Counted from the stretch's first letter, positions 43,426-54,832 are shown. The stretch is 64,000 nt of DNA from Drosophila persimilis (GCF_003286085.1 NW_020825565.1:18920-82919), one strand, 5' to 3'. Translations and numbers: made by a program. The notes: a model not told the origin generated them from the sequence alone.

Positions 43426-43683
43426 CTATTATTTACTAAATTTTACCCATTTTCCTGTAAAAAAATCTTACAAAAGTACCACCATTTGGGTTATGTCTTA
43501 TTTTCCCACTATACTGAGTTTTAAAAAATTGTTTGTTTCCGCATTTGCTTTGACAGATGAGTGACGATTCTCGTTGCTGCAATTTCTAAAGTACGGAGAT
43601 TAATATTTGTTGTAGTGAGCTGCTGCAACAGATCGATCGGTAAGATACAAAAATGTTGGTTCAACGTGTTATAATCGACCTGG
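43426..43683 (-). pseudogene. Osvaldo-like env continuation, frameshifted (X1)
   Basis: Minus-strand reading from about 43670 (YNTLNQHFCILPIDLL, then TTTNINLRTLEIAATRIVTHL) is a plausible helical ectodomain segment in a different frame from the signal peptide. It closes near 43520. Assigned to env by position only. Confidence 0.45.
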
Positions 43684-43821
43684 TCATAATGCCAGTGGGT
43701 GTTCGCGTAGAAGCAGCACTCCGTCGACGATTGGGATGTAGTTCGCAGTGGAGTAATCGTCGAGTTTGACCGACACGTGTGCGGCGGCCGCGAGGACGAG
43801 TAGAGTCAACAGGTTGTTCAT
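43684..43821 (-). pseudogene. Osvaldo-like env start with signal peptide (X1)
   Basis: 45-codon minus-strand frame opening MNNLLTLLVLAAAAHVSVK, a textbook signal peptide, then a short polar sequence to a TGA. Osvaldo carries an env gene, so this is read as its first codons. The sequence after the stop continues in another frame, so the gene is broken. Identical frames start at 51314 and 59374. Confidence 0.6.
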
Positions 43822-44034
43822 AGCTTGTATGTTTTCTTACGTTGGGTGACACCGGAGGGGAGCGGAATGTTTCGGTAGGGTGATTGGTTTGGCGGCGTCG
43901 GGCGAGTCTCTGACTGAGGTTGTGGGTTCGTTTAATTCGTTTTTGGGAGTCGATTTTTGCGGACCCAGCTCTTCTTTGGTCTTCTGTGCTGCACCGTGGG
44001 TGCGTTTTGGGTCAGCCGCGTGCCCTTTTTTTGT
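43822..44034 (-). other. Osvaldo-like pre-env region (X1)
   Basis: GC-rich stretch between the DINE-1 5' end and the env start. It may hold the integrase end or a splice acceptor region. No confident motif. It is the left flank of the DINE-1 in all three X copies. Confidence 0.4.
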
Positions 44035-44169
44035 TATACCCGATACTCAAAATGAGTATTGGGGTATATTAGATTTGTGGTGAAAGTGGATGTGTGTAAC
44101 GTCCAGAAGGAATCGTTTCCGACCCCATAAAGTATATATATTCTTGATCAGCATCAATAGCCGAGCCCT

Positions 44170-44200
<31 letters not shown>

Positions 44201-44330
44201 CGTCCGTCCGTCCGTCTGTCCGTCCCTATCAGCGCCTAGTGCTCAAAGACTATAAGAGCTACAGCAACGACGTTTTATATCCGGACTTCTGTGATATGTC
44301 ACTACAAGTATATTTCAAAACTTTGACCCA
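44035..44330 (+). mobile_element. DINE-1 5' half, split by gypsy-C (X1)
   Basis: TATACCC at 44035, palindrome, long (GTCY)n array at 44168-44225, then the conserved block to CAAAACTTTGACCCACC. It then passes directly into gypsy-C RNase H. The 3' part of this same DINE-1 is at 47118-47363. Confidence 0.88.
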
Positions 44331-46539
44331 CCCCTTTTGACGCATCAGTGTGTATCTCGGTTTTTGCAGTCCTGCGATAAAGTTTCAAGACCGGCTCTTT
44401 CACCAATACTCCAGACCCATTTTAAATGGGACATCTTTTCGCAGCAGATTGGTCAGTGGTGTGGCGATTAGCGAATAGTTTCTTATGAATTTACGGAAAA
44501 ACCCAGTTAATCCTAAAAACGACTGCACAGTCTTTATGTTTTTCGGCATCGGGAACTGGCTGACGTCTTTGGTTTTCTCCAATCCAGGCTTGATTTCACC
44601 TCCTCCAACTTGATGACCCAAAAATGTAATGGTCGACTGCAGAAATCGGCACTTCTTCCACTTCATCTTCAGCCCTTATTCAACTGCAACATCAAAAACC
44701 TTCTTCAGCTTTCCCAGGCATTCGTCGGCGGTTTCAGCGTGTATAACGATATCGTCCATGTACAGGTCAAGAATGTTTTCATTTATAAGGTTTTCAAATA
44801 CAAAACTTATAAAACGGATGAAAACTGCTAGCGAATTGCAAAAACCGAAAGGCGCACGGTTGAACTCAAAGAGGCCTTCCTTCGTTATGAACGCCGTATA
44901 TTTTTTGCTGCTTTCTTCCACAGGAACGTGGAAAACCCCATTTTCTAAGTCCATGATGGTGAACACCTTAGCATTTTCCAGTTTTTCCAGCACCTCTTCA
45001 ACGAATAAAACGGGAAAGCAATCTTTCAAGACCATATTGTTCAACTGGCGATAGCCCACGCAGACCCGGCTGCTCCCATCCTTTTTCTTGACAATTACAG
45101 TCCGACTGGCGAAATTTGATGATGAGCGTCGTATTATCCCAGCGTTGGCCCATTCATCGATCTGCTGCTTGACAACGTCGGTTTCGCTGATGGCCACTCG
45201 ACTTGGCGAATGTTGAATCGGCGCTATTTTCTCGTCCGGTACGATCTTCAGCATGATCGGGCACACTGCAGTCTGCTTCTTTTCAGTAAAGTCCTGAATC
45301 ATTGATTGGACGGCATCTCTGAACTGCGATGGACTGTTTATGTCAGTATTTGCTTCGACCACGTTGTAAATACTTATCTGTTTTGGTGTCCTCAGTTTCC
45401 TCCCCCGGCAGGGGAGAAAATTATATCCTCCTGGCGTTGATGCCATTGTGAACTTGGATATAAAGTCGTGTCCAAGCAACAATTTGCATCCGACGGCATA
45501 ATCGGCCACCACAAGGAATTTGTGTGCCAGTCGCATTCCGTCGATCTCCACTTCTGCCGTAAACTGCCCAGCGGAGCGTGTGATGTTGTTTCCAAGTCCC
45601 CTCAAAGTTGACGAACTGGCTTGAAGATGGATACCACTCATTTTGCCGAACACTGACATCTTTAATAGGGAAACATCTGCACCGGTGTCTATGAGCCCCT
45701 TGACTTGCACGTCGTTAATTTTTAGAGACTTCAGGCGTTTTTCCTCGTATGCAACGTTTACCGCTGCGGAACTCGGGCAATCCTTAGACATGTGTCCAGT
45801 CTGATTGCAGCGGAAACACTTTAATGCAGCTCGGCAATCCTTGCGTAGATGCTCCTGGGATCCACAATTGTAGCAGTGTTGCTTCCTTTCATATTTGGTG
45901 AAATTGGACTTCTTTCCGAACGGCTGTGGGTCTTTCTGTTTCGGGGCGAAACCCCCATCAACCGCGAGCGTTCTTTCGTAGATTTCGTACTTCTCTCGCA
46001 GCTGCTTGTATGAGCTGCATTTATACGAGGTGTACTTATAATCCGTTTTTAAATTCAGTCCGTCGACAATGTATCGAATCACCGACTCCGTGTCTGTTGT
46101 CCCACGTGCAGCAATGCGTTTCATCTGGTGACGCAATTGGCCGTACTCATACACTGCTGTGGACTCGAGAAAAAGTGCGGCTGTACCTGTATTGGGCTTG
46201 CACGTATTTTTGTTTGTCATTTAGTCCGTATGCTTCAGCGTTTAGCTCGAAGTTAATAAACCACTGCTATACCGACATATTTTCTCCGTTGAATTCTGGA
46301 ATAATTTTTGCAAAATTTTCCTCTACCAGCCTTGCATCATTTTTCTTGTCTATTTCATCAGCATTTATTTTCATCGAGAGCAGTTGAGAGCATCGAGAGC
46401 ATCCTTCTAGGAGTGTTGACCTCATCGCTTCCTCGTTCGCGTTTTGCTGGCGATTGATCCTGTTTGCTTCTGATCCACTTCGAAGGCCCACTTCGTTTTG
46501 CTGCATATTCCCGGCTGGTGGTCCACTTGTATTTTCCAT
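44331..46539 (-). pseudogene. gypsy-C gag-pol (X1)
   Basis: Minus-strand Ty3/gypsy element lacking RNase H beyond its first motif, integrase and the 3' LTR. Gag starts at 46539 (MENTSGPPAGNMQQ). Two CCHC knuckles (CYNCGSQEHLRKDC, CFRCNQTGHMSKDC) precede protease LIDTGADVSLLK and RT with VGYRQLNN, IMDLENGVF and LYMDDIVIH. A TAA follows DVAVE at 44676; after it the frame continues KMKWKKCRFLQST to the RNase H start EIHTDASK at the DINE-1 border. A frameshift near 46180 splits gag. Closest type may be micropia/mdg3/Blastopia; uncertain. Confidence 0.8.
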
Positions 46540-46794
46540 TATAATTATACTGCGCAATACTATTGTGGGCAGCCGGCTTGAAACAACCCTTTTTTCTCGG
46601 TTCTTCTTTTCACCCACTCGCTGTCTCGCTTCCTCTGCTTGCGGCTTCTGAGAGTCAAATGCGCAGTTTTTTTTGCACCGATTTTTTGCTTTTCCGTCTC
46701 GCTTCGTCTGCTGCCGGCTTCTGAGACATGAGACACACAATTTTTGATTTTTTCCACTTTAAACAGGCAGTACGACACTGGTTGAGCCCCCAAA
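46540..46794 (-). other. gypsy-C leader and putative primer-binding site (X1)
   Basis: Leader before gag. On the minus strand the LTR end TCTTACA is followed by TTTGGGGGCTCAACCAG, a plausible PBS. No coding evidence, though an open frame runs through it. Confidence 0.55.
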
Positions 46795-47117
46795 TGTAAG
46801 ATATTATTTAGAGTATTGTTTATTCGTATTATTATCGCGGTGGCCTGTTATGTGTGCTTACAAAAGTTCTTAATGTTACGGCTTATTTCTGCTGATTTTC
46901 TGCTGGTGCTTGAGTCGCGTCCGTATGCTGCTGTTCTCTCCTTTTTACTGCTTCGCTCGGTTCATCTTCTTCTCTGTCCGCTGTTGATCTGCTGCTGTTA
47001 CTACTGCTGTTGCTGCTGCTGTTGCTGCTCATCAGCTGTTCCTCTGCTGATGTTATTACTGCTGTTGCTTATCACCGCTGCCCCCTCAATAGGCCAGCTG
47101 GCCCACTCCTTCTTACA
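46795..47117 (-). repeat. gypsy-C 5' LTR with CTG/CTA-rich tract (X1)
   Basis: 323 bp, TGTAAGA...TTCTTACA on the plus strand. Contains an imperfect trinucleotide run (CTGCTGTTACTACTGCTGTTG type) at about 46988-47075. Identical copy at 54264-54586, partial at 60801-60899. Confidence 0.75.
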
Positions 47118-47363
47118 TATATCCGGTTGCGGAATCTGGATCAGATCGGATAATTTGTATAGCCAAAAGCAACAAATCAATTTGCAGTGGCTAAGCAGCG
47201 CCCGACGTCACGCTCAGAATGATTTTCTGTCTCTCTCGCACGCACTCTTTGTCGTGTCGTTTAATATTTGCGGCGTCTGCCGTAGGAGAGCCTGACTGAC
47301 TAAGTATCGGATATAAATGTAGAGTTGCGGTGTCCGCAGCAACTCACAACGTTCCCCCTCGTT
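47118..47363 (+). mobile_element. DINE-1 3' half (X1)
   Basis: Starts inside the DINE-1 at TATCCGGTTGC and runs through the subterminal inverted repeat (here GTATCGGATATAA, one base changed) and the hairpin to CCCCCTCGTT. It completes the element begun at 44035. Confidence 0.88.
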
Positions 47364-48182
47364 TTTTTTATTTGGGAAACTCCTCTTCGGCGGTGTCGCC
47401 AGTTGTGGCTCGGCGTCATGTTTCTTCTGTGGTCTGCGTTGGGATTTCCGCGTTCTCTTCGCTCCGTCAGCTAATTCGTGGGGTGCATGGTCGTGACTGA
47501 CTACTCGGTGCCGTGGTTGGGGCGTCGGGTTGATGTCTCGTTGCTTTCCTCGTCGATGTCAGCATTCTCATGTAGGTCGGTGGGTTCTTTGGGCTCGCGA
47601 TCGCGGAATTTCTGCAGGTCGTTACTGTGGTTGAGATTCTTCACGCTCGATTATCGTAAGAATGGTAAGCTGAGCCTCTCTCGGTGGTCTGTCTTCTGGA
47701 GGGGCGTCCTGCATTCCTTTCCCTTCGTTGGTGGAACCGCGTCGGTTGCCTCGGAGGACCGGCTCGCTTTCTTCGTTGCTTTGGTTGATTTTTGGTTTAT
47801 CGGCTAGGCGTGGGGCTAGGCGTGCGCGTCATTGCTGCCTTGGGTTTTGTGTTCCTCGTTTCTTGTGCTTGTGTCTCGTTTCGTTTCGGGGGATTCGTCG
47901 GAGGCGGGGGTCTGGACTTCATGGGTCTTGGGGTGTGTACTTGGCAGGCGGTGATCATCGGCGTGTTTGAGACGGGGCGTTGGTGACCTTGATGGAGGAG
48001 GCGTGTGGTGTCGCACTGTATCATTGTGTCGGTGGCGCATAGCAAATCCATCCCCACAATGACTAAGAGCGGCATCTGAACCTCCCGCTCGTCTATTCGG
48101 ACGCGCGCTAGGTAGATCTGAGTTATCTCGCGTGCGTAGCCGTCAGCCAGGAGGATCTGGACGCACGCCTCTCGCAGGTCGT
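47364..48182 (-). pseudogene. Osvaldo-like protease end and spacer (X1)
   Basis: Inverse of 10600-11430. The minus-strand frame has NNDLREACVQILLADGYAREI, MDLLCATD and a Pro/Thr-rich linker. It stops at a breakpoint at 48182, where the sequence jumps to the start of the gypsy-B LTR (X2 begins). The active-site part is therefore missing in this copy. Confidence 0.75.
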
Positions 48183-48274
48183 TGTCGAGGGTGTCGGATT
48201 GCTTATAGTATTGTGGGTGTAGGGTAATAGACATAGACAAGGGTATGCGGAGCATGGACTATAGATATGTCACT
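48183..48274 (-). repeat. gypsy-B LTR fragment at the X1/X2 tandem junction
   Basis: About 90 bp identical to 41785-41871 (GAGGGTGTCGGATTGCTTATAG... to GATATGTCACT), followed by the same ATATATATTTAAACTCTGG as at 41872. It shows that X2 duplicated a segment beginning inside the gypsy-B 5' LTR. Confidence 0.9.
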
Positions 48275-49180
48275 ATATATATTTAAACTCTGGTACACTA
48301 CAATACACAAGAAATTTGTAGAAGTAGATGGAACTTTGAGGAGACGTCGGGGTTGGCCTATCTTTGAGAGGGTGTCTGCGCCTGGCCGGTTGCTTGGTCT
48401 GGAGTGGGGGAAGTCCGCGTGACCTGGTGTGTTTGGTCAGGGTTATGGAGTCGGCGCATGTCGATCGTTATCTATGTGTGGAGGGGGTGCGTTCGTATAG
48501 TGAATAATGCATGCGTTCAATTTACGCTGGGCGAGGCGCTGTAATTTAGTATCAGGTTTTATGCTTATAATATGTCGGGGGAACCCCTTTTAGGTTCGTT
48601 ACAAGAATAAAAGCTAACTGCTATGGAGGGTTAAACACGTTTATGTAAATTTAAAATTTAGAATCTGGTTTTTTCTCGCAGATTAGAGAGTTTTTCATGG
48701 ATTTGGGCGCATGTGAAATATAACAAATGCCCCATCTCGGGGCACTGGCAGCTGAGATAGGAAATCACCGGCATCATAGCAATTTTTGAATAAATCGACA
48801 ATGTGTTTTCTTTCTACGCTATCGCTGGCCGGTTCCAATCGCTTGGCGCCTTCTTTGGATATGTGCTACACAACGATTTAGGTATAAATATATCAATATT
48901 AAACATATTTATGTGTTTGGTAAAACAACCCACCATTAAGGCTGGAAATATGGAAAGATTGACAAAGGCTGGTGGCCTGTTAAGTGACTTCTGATTGAAG
49001 ACCTTGTCAGTATGTTGCCTGTTCTCATCATATCTCTCAGCATGGCCCGCTATTCTCTCCGGTGCTCGAACTTCTGCGATTCCGGACCCGGTTCTGGTCC
49101 GATTTTTTATCTCTACTGCGAATGATGGGAATGGGCAAGCCGCCGAATATATATTGGGGAACTTTGTATTTTGCTATTAT
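48275..49180 (-). repeat. Osvaldo-like LTR and unassigned block (X2)
   Basis: Duplicate of 41872-42777 with almost no differences: LTR to about 48633, then the unassigned block with the GC palindrome, ending in CTATTAT at 49174-49180. Confidence 0.8.
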
Positions 49181-50918
49181 CAAAGACTATACAATACCAA
49201 GATGTTGCATGAGGAACAAATTCTTTTTCAATTTTCGTTTGACGTTTCAGCGTCGAGTCGGTGTGTCTTGAGAGAAAGAATACAAAAACAAACGAGGGGG
49301 AACGTTGTGAGTTGCTGCGGACACCGCAACTCTAAGGTTATACCCGATACTAAGTCAGAATGGCTCTCCTCCGGCAGACGCCGCTAATATTTAACGACAC
49401 GACAAAGAGTGCGTGCGAGAGAGACAGAAAATCAGTCTGAGCGTGACGTCGGGCGCTGCGTAGCCACTGCAAATTGATTTGTTCCTTTTGGCTAAAAAAA
49501 TGGTCTGATCTGATCCAGATTCAGCAATCTAATAGATATGGTCATTATCTATGATTCTGCGTTTTTAGTTTTCTCAAATCTGCAATATTGTGGATGCAAC
49601 AGATTTTCGTCCTTTGTGGGGGCGGATGGGGGTGGGGCGAAATTCTGAGATATACGTTTTATAGTGACATCTTAAAGGAGTGTGTGCACCAAATTTGGTT
49701 ACTCTAGCCTTAATAGTCTCTGAGATTTGTGGTTGCCTCAGATTTTCGTCCTTTGCGGGGGCGGAAGGGGGTGTGGCGAAATTTGGACAGGAAACGGTCA
49801 AGGTCCGATATCACAGGAGTGTGGATACCAAATTTGGTTGCTCTGGCTTTTATAGGTTCTGAGATCCTTGAACTCATATTTTGCAATTGGCAAAACCGAC
49901 CATGAAACCTGTGTGTTAGAGTGAGACAGAGCGAGAAAGAGTGAAATTGTTTTCGTGATTCTGGCTGTATTAATTATACGATCTGGTTCAGATTTTGCAC
50001 TCTAGAAGATATAGTCATCTACTACGAATCTGCGTTTTTAGTTTTCTCGTATCGTCGAAATTGTGGATGCCACAGATTTTCGCCCTTTGTGGGGGCGGAA
50101 GTGGGCGGGGCAAAGTTTTGAAATATTTTTGTAGCAGTGACATATCACAGAAGTCTGGATCCAAAACATCGTTGCTCTAGCTCTTATAGTCTTTGAGCAT
50201 TAGGCGCTGAAGGGGACGGACAGACGGACAGACAGACAGGGCTCAATCGACTCGGCTATTGATGCTGATCAAGAATATATATACTTTATAGGGTCGGAAA
50301 CGATTCCTTCTGGACGTTACACACATCCACTTTTACCACAAATCTAATATACCCCAATACTCATTTTGAGTATCGGGTATAAATATGAATCGACTGCGTG
50401 CCGAAACCGTAGGGCAGCGTGGTCGCTGATGTCTTTGGCGCGGCACAGTGGGGACTCAGCCGAAATAGTAAAAAAATTGTATGAGTGCTTTAGATAAATT
50501 TAATGTACGCATCTAATAGAGAATTTTCCAATCGAATTTTCAAGATAGTTTTAGTTTAGAAGATATAAGCACTCAAAGTTTAACATTTTTTCAGTGTGCA
50601 AATATTTATTGAACTCATATTCACTAACTAATTTAGCAAGCTGAGACGGCCAAAGGTCCCACTGTGCCGCTCCAAAGACATCGGCGATCCGCGACCACCG
50701 CTTCGACGGTGCTGAGGCTCGAGAGTCCAGAATTATTTCGTTGCTGGTGAAGGCATTGCCGAACAGACGAAACCGATGGGCAGCGGGGTCGCGGTAGAGA
50801 CGAAGTACAGGCGAAAAGGGAATTGAAACCCCTTTGCCTTTTGGGTTCTAATGTTAGGACCCGCCATAGAACAGCTTTTTGCTCGCTCATGCAACATCTT
50901 GGTATTTTATAGTCTTTG
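49181..50918 (+). mobile_element. Short P-like element with nested DINE-1 (X2)
   Basis: Same element as 42778-43425 with the same CTATTAT duplications (49174-49180, 50919-50925), but a full DINE-1 is inserted after ATACAAAAACA at 49291. X1 lacks this DINE-1, so the insertion is later than the X1/X2 duplication. Confidence 0.9.
49291..50381 (-). mobile_element. DINE-1 nested in the X2 P-like element
   Basis: Full-length minus-strand copy: hairpin end at 49291, short GACR array at 50217-50238, TATACCC end at 50381. It closely matches 1052-2190 and the inverse of 21393-22507, so these three belong to one young subtype. Confidence 0.92.
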
Positions 50919-51537
50919 CTATTATTTACTAAATTTTACCCATTTTCCTGTAAAAAAATCTTACAAAAGTACCACCATTTGGGTTATGTCTTATTTTCCC
51001 ACTATACTGAGTTTTAAAAAATTGTTTATTTCCGCATTTGCTTTGACAGATGAGTGACGATTCTCGTTGCTGCAATTTCTAAAGTAAGGAGATTAATATT
51101 TGTTGTAGTGAGCTGCTGCAACAGATCGATCGGTAAGATACAAAAATGTTGGTTCAACGTGTTATAATCGACCTGGTCATAATGCCAGTGGGTGTTCGCG
51201 TAGAAGCAGCACTCCGTCGACGATTGGGATGTAGTTCGCAGTGGAGTAATCGTCGAGTTTGACCGACATGTGTGCGGCGGCCGCGAGGACGAGTAGAGTC
51301 AACAGGTTGTTCATAGCTTGTATGTTTTCTTACGTTGGGTGACACCGGAGGGGAGCGGAATGTTTCGGTAGGGTGATTGGTTTGGCGGCATCGGGCGAGT
51401 CTCTGACTGAGGTTGTGGGTTCGTTTAATTCGTTTTTGGGAGTCGATTTTTGCGGACCCAGCTCTTCTTTGGTCTTCTGTGCTGCACCGTGGGTGTGTTT
51501 TGGGTCAGCCGCGTGCCCTTTTTTTGTTATACCCGAT
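50919..51537 (-). pseudogene. Osvaldo-like env remnant (X2)
   Basis: Duplicate of 43426-44034. The signal-peptide frame begins at 51314 and stops at 51177; the shifted continuation lies to its left. A handful of substitutions separate it from X1. Confidence 0.55.
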
Positions 51538-51833
51538 ACTCAAAATGAGTATTGGGGTATATTAGATTTGTGGTGAAAGTGGATGTGTGTAACGTCCAGA
51601 AGGAATCGTTTCCGACCCCATAAAGTATATATATTCTTGATCAGCATCAATAGCCGAGCCCTGTCTGTCTGTCTGTCTGTCTGTCCGTCCGTCCGTTCGT
51701 CCGTCCGTCTGTCCGTCCCTATCAGCGCCTAGTGCTCAAAGACTATAAGAGCTACAGCAACGACGTTTTATATCCGGACTTCTGTGATATGTCACTACAA
51801 GTATATTTCAAAACTTTGACCCACCCCTTTAGA
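51538..51833 (+). mobile_element. DINE-1 5' half (X2)
   Basis: Duplicate of 44035-44330; its (GTCY)n array at 51662-51717 differs in repeat content from X1. It runs directly into gypsy-C. Confidence 0.88.
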
Positions 51834-51892
51834 CGCATCAGTGTGTATCTCGGTTTATGCAGTCCTGCGATAAAGTTTCAAGACCGGCTCTT

Positions 51893-53677
51893 TCACCAAT
51901 ACTCCAGACCCATTTTAAATGGGACATCTTTTCGCAGCAGATTGGTCAGTGGTGTGGCGATTAGCGAATAGTTTCTTATGAATTTACGGAAAAACCCAGT
52001 TAATCCTAAAAACGACTGCACAGTCTTTATGTTTTTCGGCATCGGGAACTGGCTGACGTCTTTGGTTTTCTCCAATCCAGGCTTGATTTCACCTCCTCCA
52101 ACTTGATGACCCAAAAATGTAATGGTCGACTGCAGAAATCGGCACTTCTTCCACTCCTTCTTCAGCTTTCCCAGGCATTCGTCGGCGGTTTCAGCGTGTA
52201 TAACGATATCGTCCATGTACAGGTCAAGAATGTTTTCATTTATAAGGTTTTCAAATACAAAACTTATAAAACGGATGAAAGCTGCTGGCGAATTGCAAAA
52301 ACCGAAAGGCGCATGGTTGAACTCAAAGAGGCCTTCCTTCGTTATGAACGCCGTATATTTTTTGCTGCTTTCTTCCACAGGAACGTGGAAAAACCCATTT
52401 TCTAAGTCCATGATGGTGAACACCTTAGCATTTTCCAGTTTTTCCAGCACCTCTTCAACGATTGGAACGGGAAAGCAATCTTTCAAGACCATCTTGTTCA
52501 ACTGACGATAGTCCACGCAGACCCGGCTGCTCCCATCCTTTTTCTTGACAATTACAGTCCGACTGGCGAAATTTGATGATGAGCGTCGTATTATCCCAGC
52601 GTTGGCCCATTCATCGATCTGCTGCTTGACAACGTCGGCTTCGCTGATGGCCACTCGACTTGGCGAATGTTGAATCGGCGCTATTTTCTCGTCCGGTACG
52701 ATCTTCAGCATGATCGGGCACACTGAAGTCTGGTTCTTTTCAGTAAAGTCCTGAATCATTGATTGGACGGCATCTCTGAACTGCGATGGAATGTTTATGT
52801 CAGTATTTGCTTCGACCACGTTGTAAATACTTATCTGTTTTGGTGTCCTCAGTTTCCTCCCCCGGCAGGGGAGAAAATTATATCCTCCTGGCGTTGATGC
52901 CATTGTGAACTTGGATATAAAGTCGTGTCCAAGCAACAATTTGCATCCGACGGCATGATCGGCCACCACAAGGAATTTGTGTGCCAGTCGCATTCCGTCG
53001 ATCTCCACTTCTGCCGTAAACTGCCCAGCGGAGCGTGTGATGTTGTTTCCAAGTCCCCTCAAAGTTGACGAACTGGCTTGCAGATGGATACCACTCATTT
53101 TGCCGAACACTGACATCTTTAATAGGGAAACATCTGCACCGGTGTCTATGAGCCCCTTGACTTGCACGTCGTTAATTTTTAGAGACTTCAGGCGTTTTTC
53201 CTCGTATGCAACGTTTACCGCTGCGGAACTCGGGCAATCCTTAGACATGTGTCCAGTCTGATTGCAGCGGAAACACTTTAATGCAGCTCGGCAATCCTTG
53301 CGTAGATGCTCCTGGGATCCACAATTGTAGCAGTGTTGCTTCCTTTCATATTTGGTGAAATTGGACTTCTTTCCGAACGGCTGTGGGTCTTTTTGTTTCG
53401 GGGCGAAAACCCCATCAACCGCGAGCGTTCTTTCGTAGATTTCGTACTTCTCTCGCAGCTGCTTGTATGAGCTGCATTCATACAAGGTGTACTTATAATC
53501 CGTTTTTAAATTCAGTCCGTCGACAATGTATCGAATCACCGACTCCGTGTCTGTTGTCCCACGTGCAGCAATGCGTTTCATCTGGTGACGCAATTGGCCG
53601 TACTCATACACTGCCGTGGACTCGAGAAAAAGAGCGGCTGTACCTGTATTGGGCTTGCACGTATTTTTGTTTGTCAT
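51893..53677 (-). pseudogene. gypsy-C gag (C-terminal), protease and RT, longest open copy (X2)
   Basis: 594 codons open. Gag end with YEYGQLRHQMKRIAARG, CCHC knuckles CYNCGSQEHLRKDC and CFRCNQTGHMSKDC, protease LIDTGADVSLLK with LLLGHDFI, RT with RTVIVKKKDGSSRVCVDYRQL, FTIMDLENGFF, PFGFCNSPAAF, LYMDDIVIH and a thumb region to GLTGFFRKFIRNYSLIATPL. The stop present in X1 after DVAVE is absent because about 33 bp are deleted in frame. RNase H beyond its start, and integrase, are missing. Apparent Met start TNKNTC is an artefact of the shared gag frameshift. Confidence 0.85.
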
Positions 53678-54008
53678 TTAGTCCGTATGCTTCAGCGTTT
53701 AGCTCGAAGTTAATAAACCACTGCTGTACCGACATATTTTCTCCGTTGAATTCTGGAATAATTTTTGCAAAATTTTCCTCTACCAGCCTTGCATCATTTT
53801 TCTTGTCTATTTCATCAGCATTTATTTTCATCGAGAGCAGTTGAACCAGCTGTTGGAGCGTCTGTGTGTTTCCTTCTAGGAGTGTTGACCTCATCGCTTC
53901 CTCGTTCGCGTTTTGCTGGCGATTGATCCTGTTTGCTTCTGATCCACTTCGAAGGCCCACTTCGTTTTGCTGCATATTCCCGGCTGGTGGTCCACTTGTA
54001 TTTTCCAT
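53604..54008 (-). pseudogene. gypsy-C gag N-terminus (X2)
   Basis: Starts at 54008 (MENTSGPPAGNMQQ). A Gln/Asn-rich segment is followed by a leucine-rich helix (LLEGNTQTLQQLVQLLSMKI) and capsid-like FAKIIPEFNGENMSVQQWFINFELNAEAYGL. It runs out of frame near 53650, overlapping the next frame. The same frame break is in X1 and X3. Confidence 0.75.
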
Positions 54009-54263
54009 TATAATTATACTGCGCAATACTCTTGTGGGCAGCCGGCTTGAAACAACCCTTTTTTCTCGGTTCTTCTTTTCACCCACTCGCTGTCTCGCTT
54101 CCTCTGCTTGCGGCTTCTGAGAGTCAAATGCGCAGTTTTTTTTGCACCGATTTTTTGCTTTTCCGTCTCGCTTCGTCTGCTGCCGGCTTCTGAGACATGA
54201 GACACACAATTTTTGATTTTTTCCACTTTAAACAGGCAGTACGACACTGGTTGAGCCCCCAAA

Positions 54264-54586
54264 TGTAAGATATTATTTAGAGTATTGTTTATTCGTATTA
54301 TTATCGCGGTGGCCTGTTATGTGTGCTTACAAAAGTTCTTAATGTTACGGCTTATTTCTGCTGATTTTCTGCTGGTGCTTGAGTCGCGTCCGTATGCTGC
54401 TGTTCTCTCCTTTCTACTGCTTCGCTCGGTTCATCTTCTTCTCTGTCCGCTGTTGATCTGCTGCTGTTACTACTGCTGTTGCTGCTGCTGTTGCTGCTCA
54501 TCAGCTGTTCCTCTGCTGATGTTATTACTGCTGTTGCTTATCACCGCTGCCCCCTCAATAGGCCAGCTGGCCCACTCCTTCTTACA
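54264..54586 (-). repeat. gypsy-C 5' LTR (X2)
   Basis: 323 bp, same ends and CTG-type tract as 46795-47117. The leader with the putative PBS lies at 54009-54263. Confidence 0.75.
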
Positions 54587-54832
54587 TATATCCGGTTGCG
54601 GAATCTGGATCAGATCGGATAATTTGTATAGCCAAAAGCAACAAATCAATTTGCAGTGGCTAAGCAGCGCCCGACGTCACGCTCAGAATGATTTTCTGTC
54701 TCTCTCGCACGCACTCTTTGTCGTGTCGTTTAATATTTGCGGCGTCTGCCGTAGGAGAGCCTGACTGACTAAGTATCGGATATAAATGTAGAGTTGCGGT
54801 GTCCGCAGCAACTCACAACGTTCCCCCTCGTT
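54587..54832 (+). mobile_element. DINE-1 3' half (X2)
   Basis: Duplicate of 47118-47363, ending in the hairpin and CCCCCTCGTT at the Osvaldo-like spacer. Confidence 0.88.

Noticed and set aside
44168..44225. Possible CRISPR-like or satellite array in the GTCY tracts
   Set aside because: It is a 4-bp microsatellite within DINE-1, has no spacers, and the genome is eukaryotic.
46816..47295. 159-codon frame rich in Leu and Cys (also 54285-54764), looking like a membrane protein
   Set aside because: It runs across the gypsy-C LTR CTG-type tract into DINE-1. Composition comes from trinucleotide repeats read in one frame.
47478..47807. 109-codon plus-strand frame conserved in three copies
   Set aside because: Antisense to the Osvaldo-like spacer. 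Conservation reflects recent duplication of the unit.
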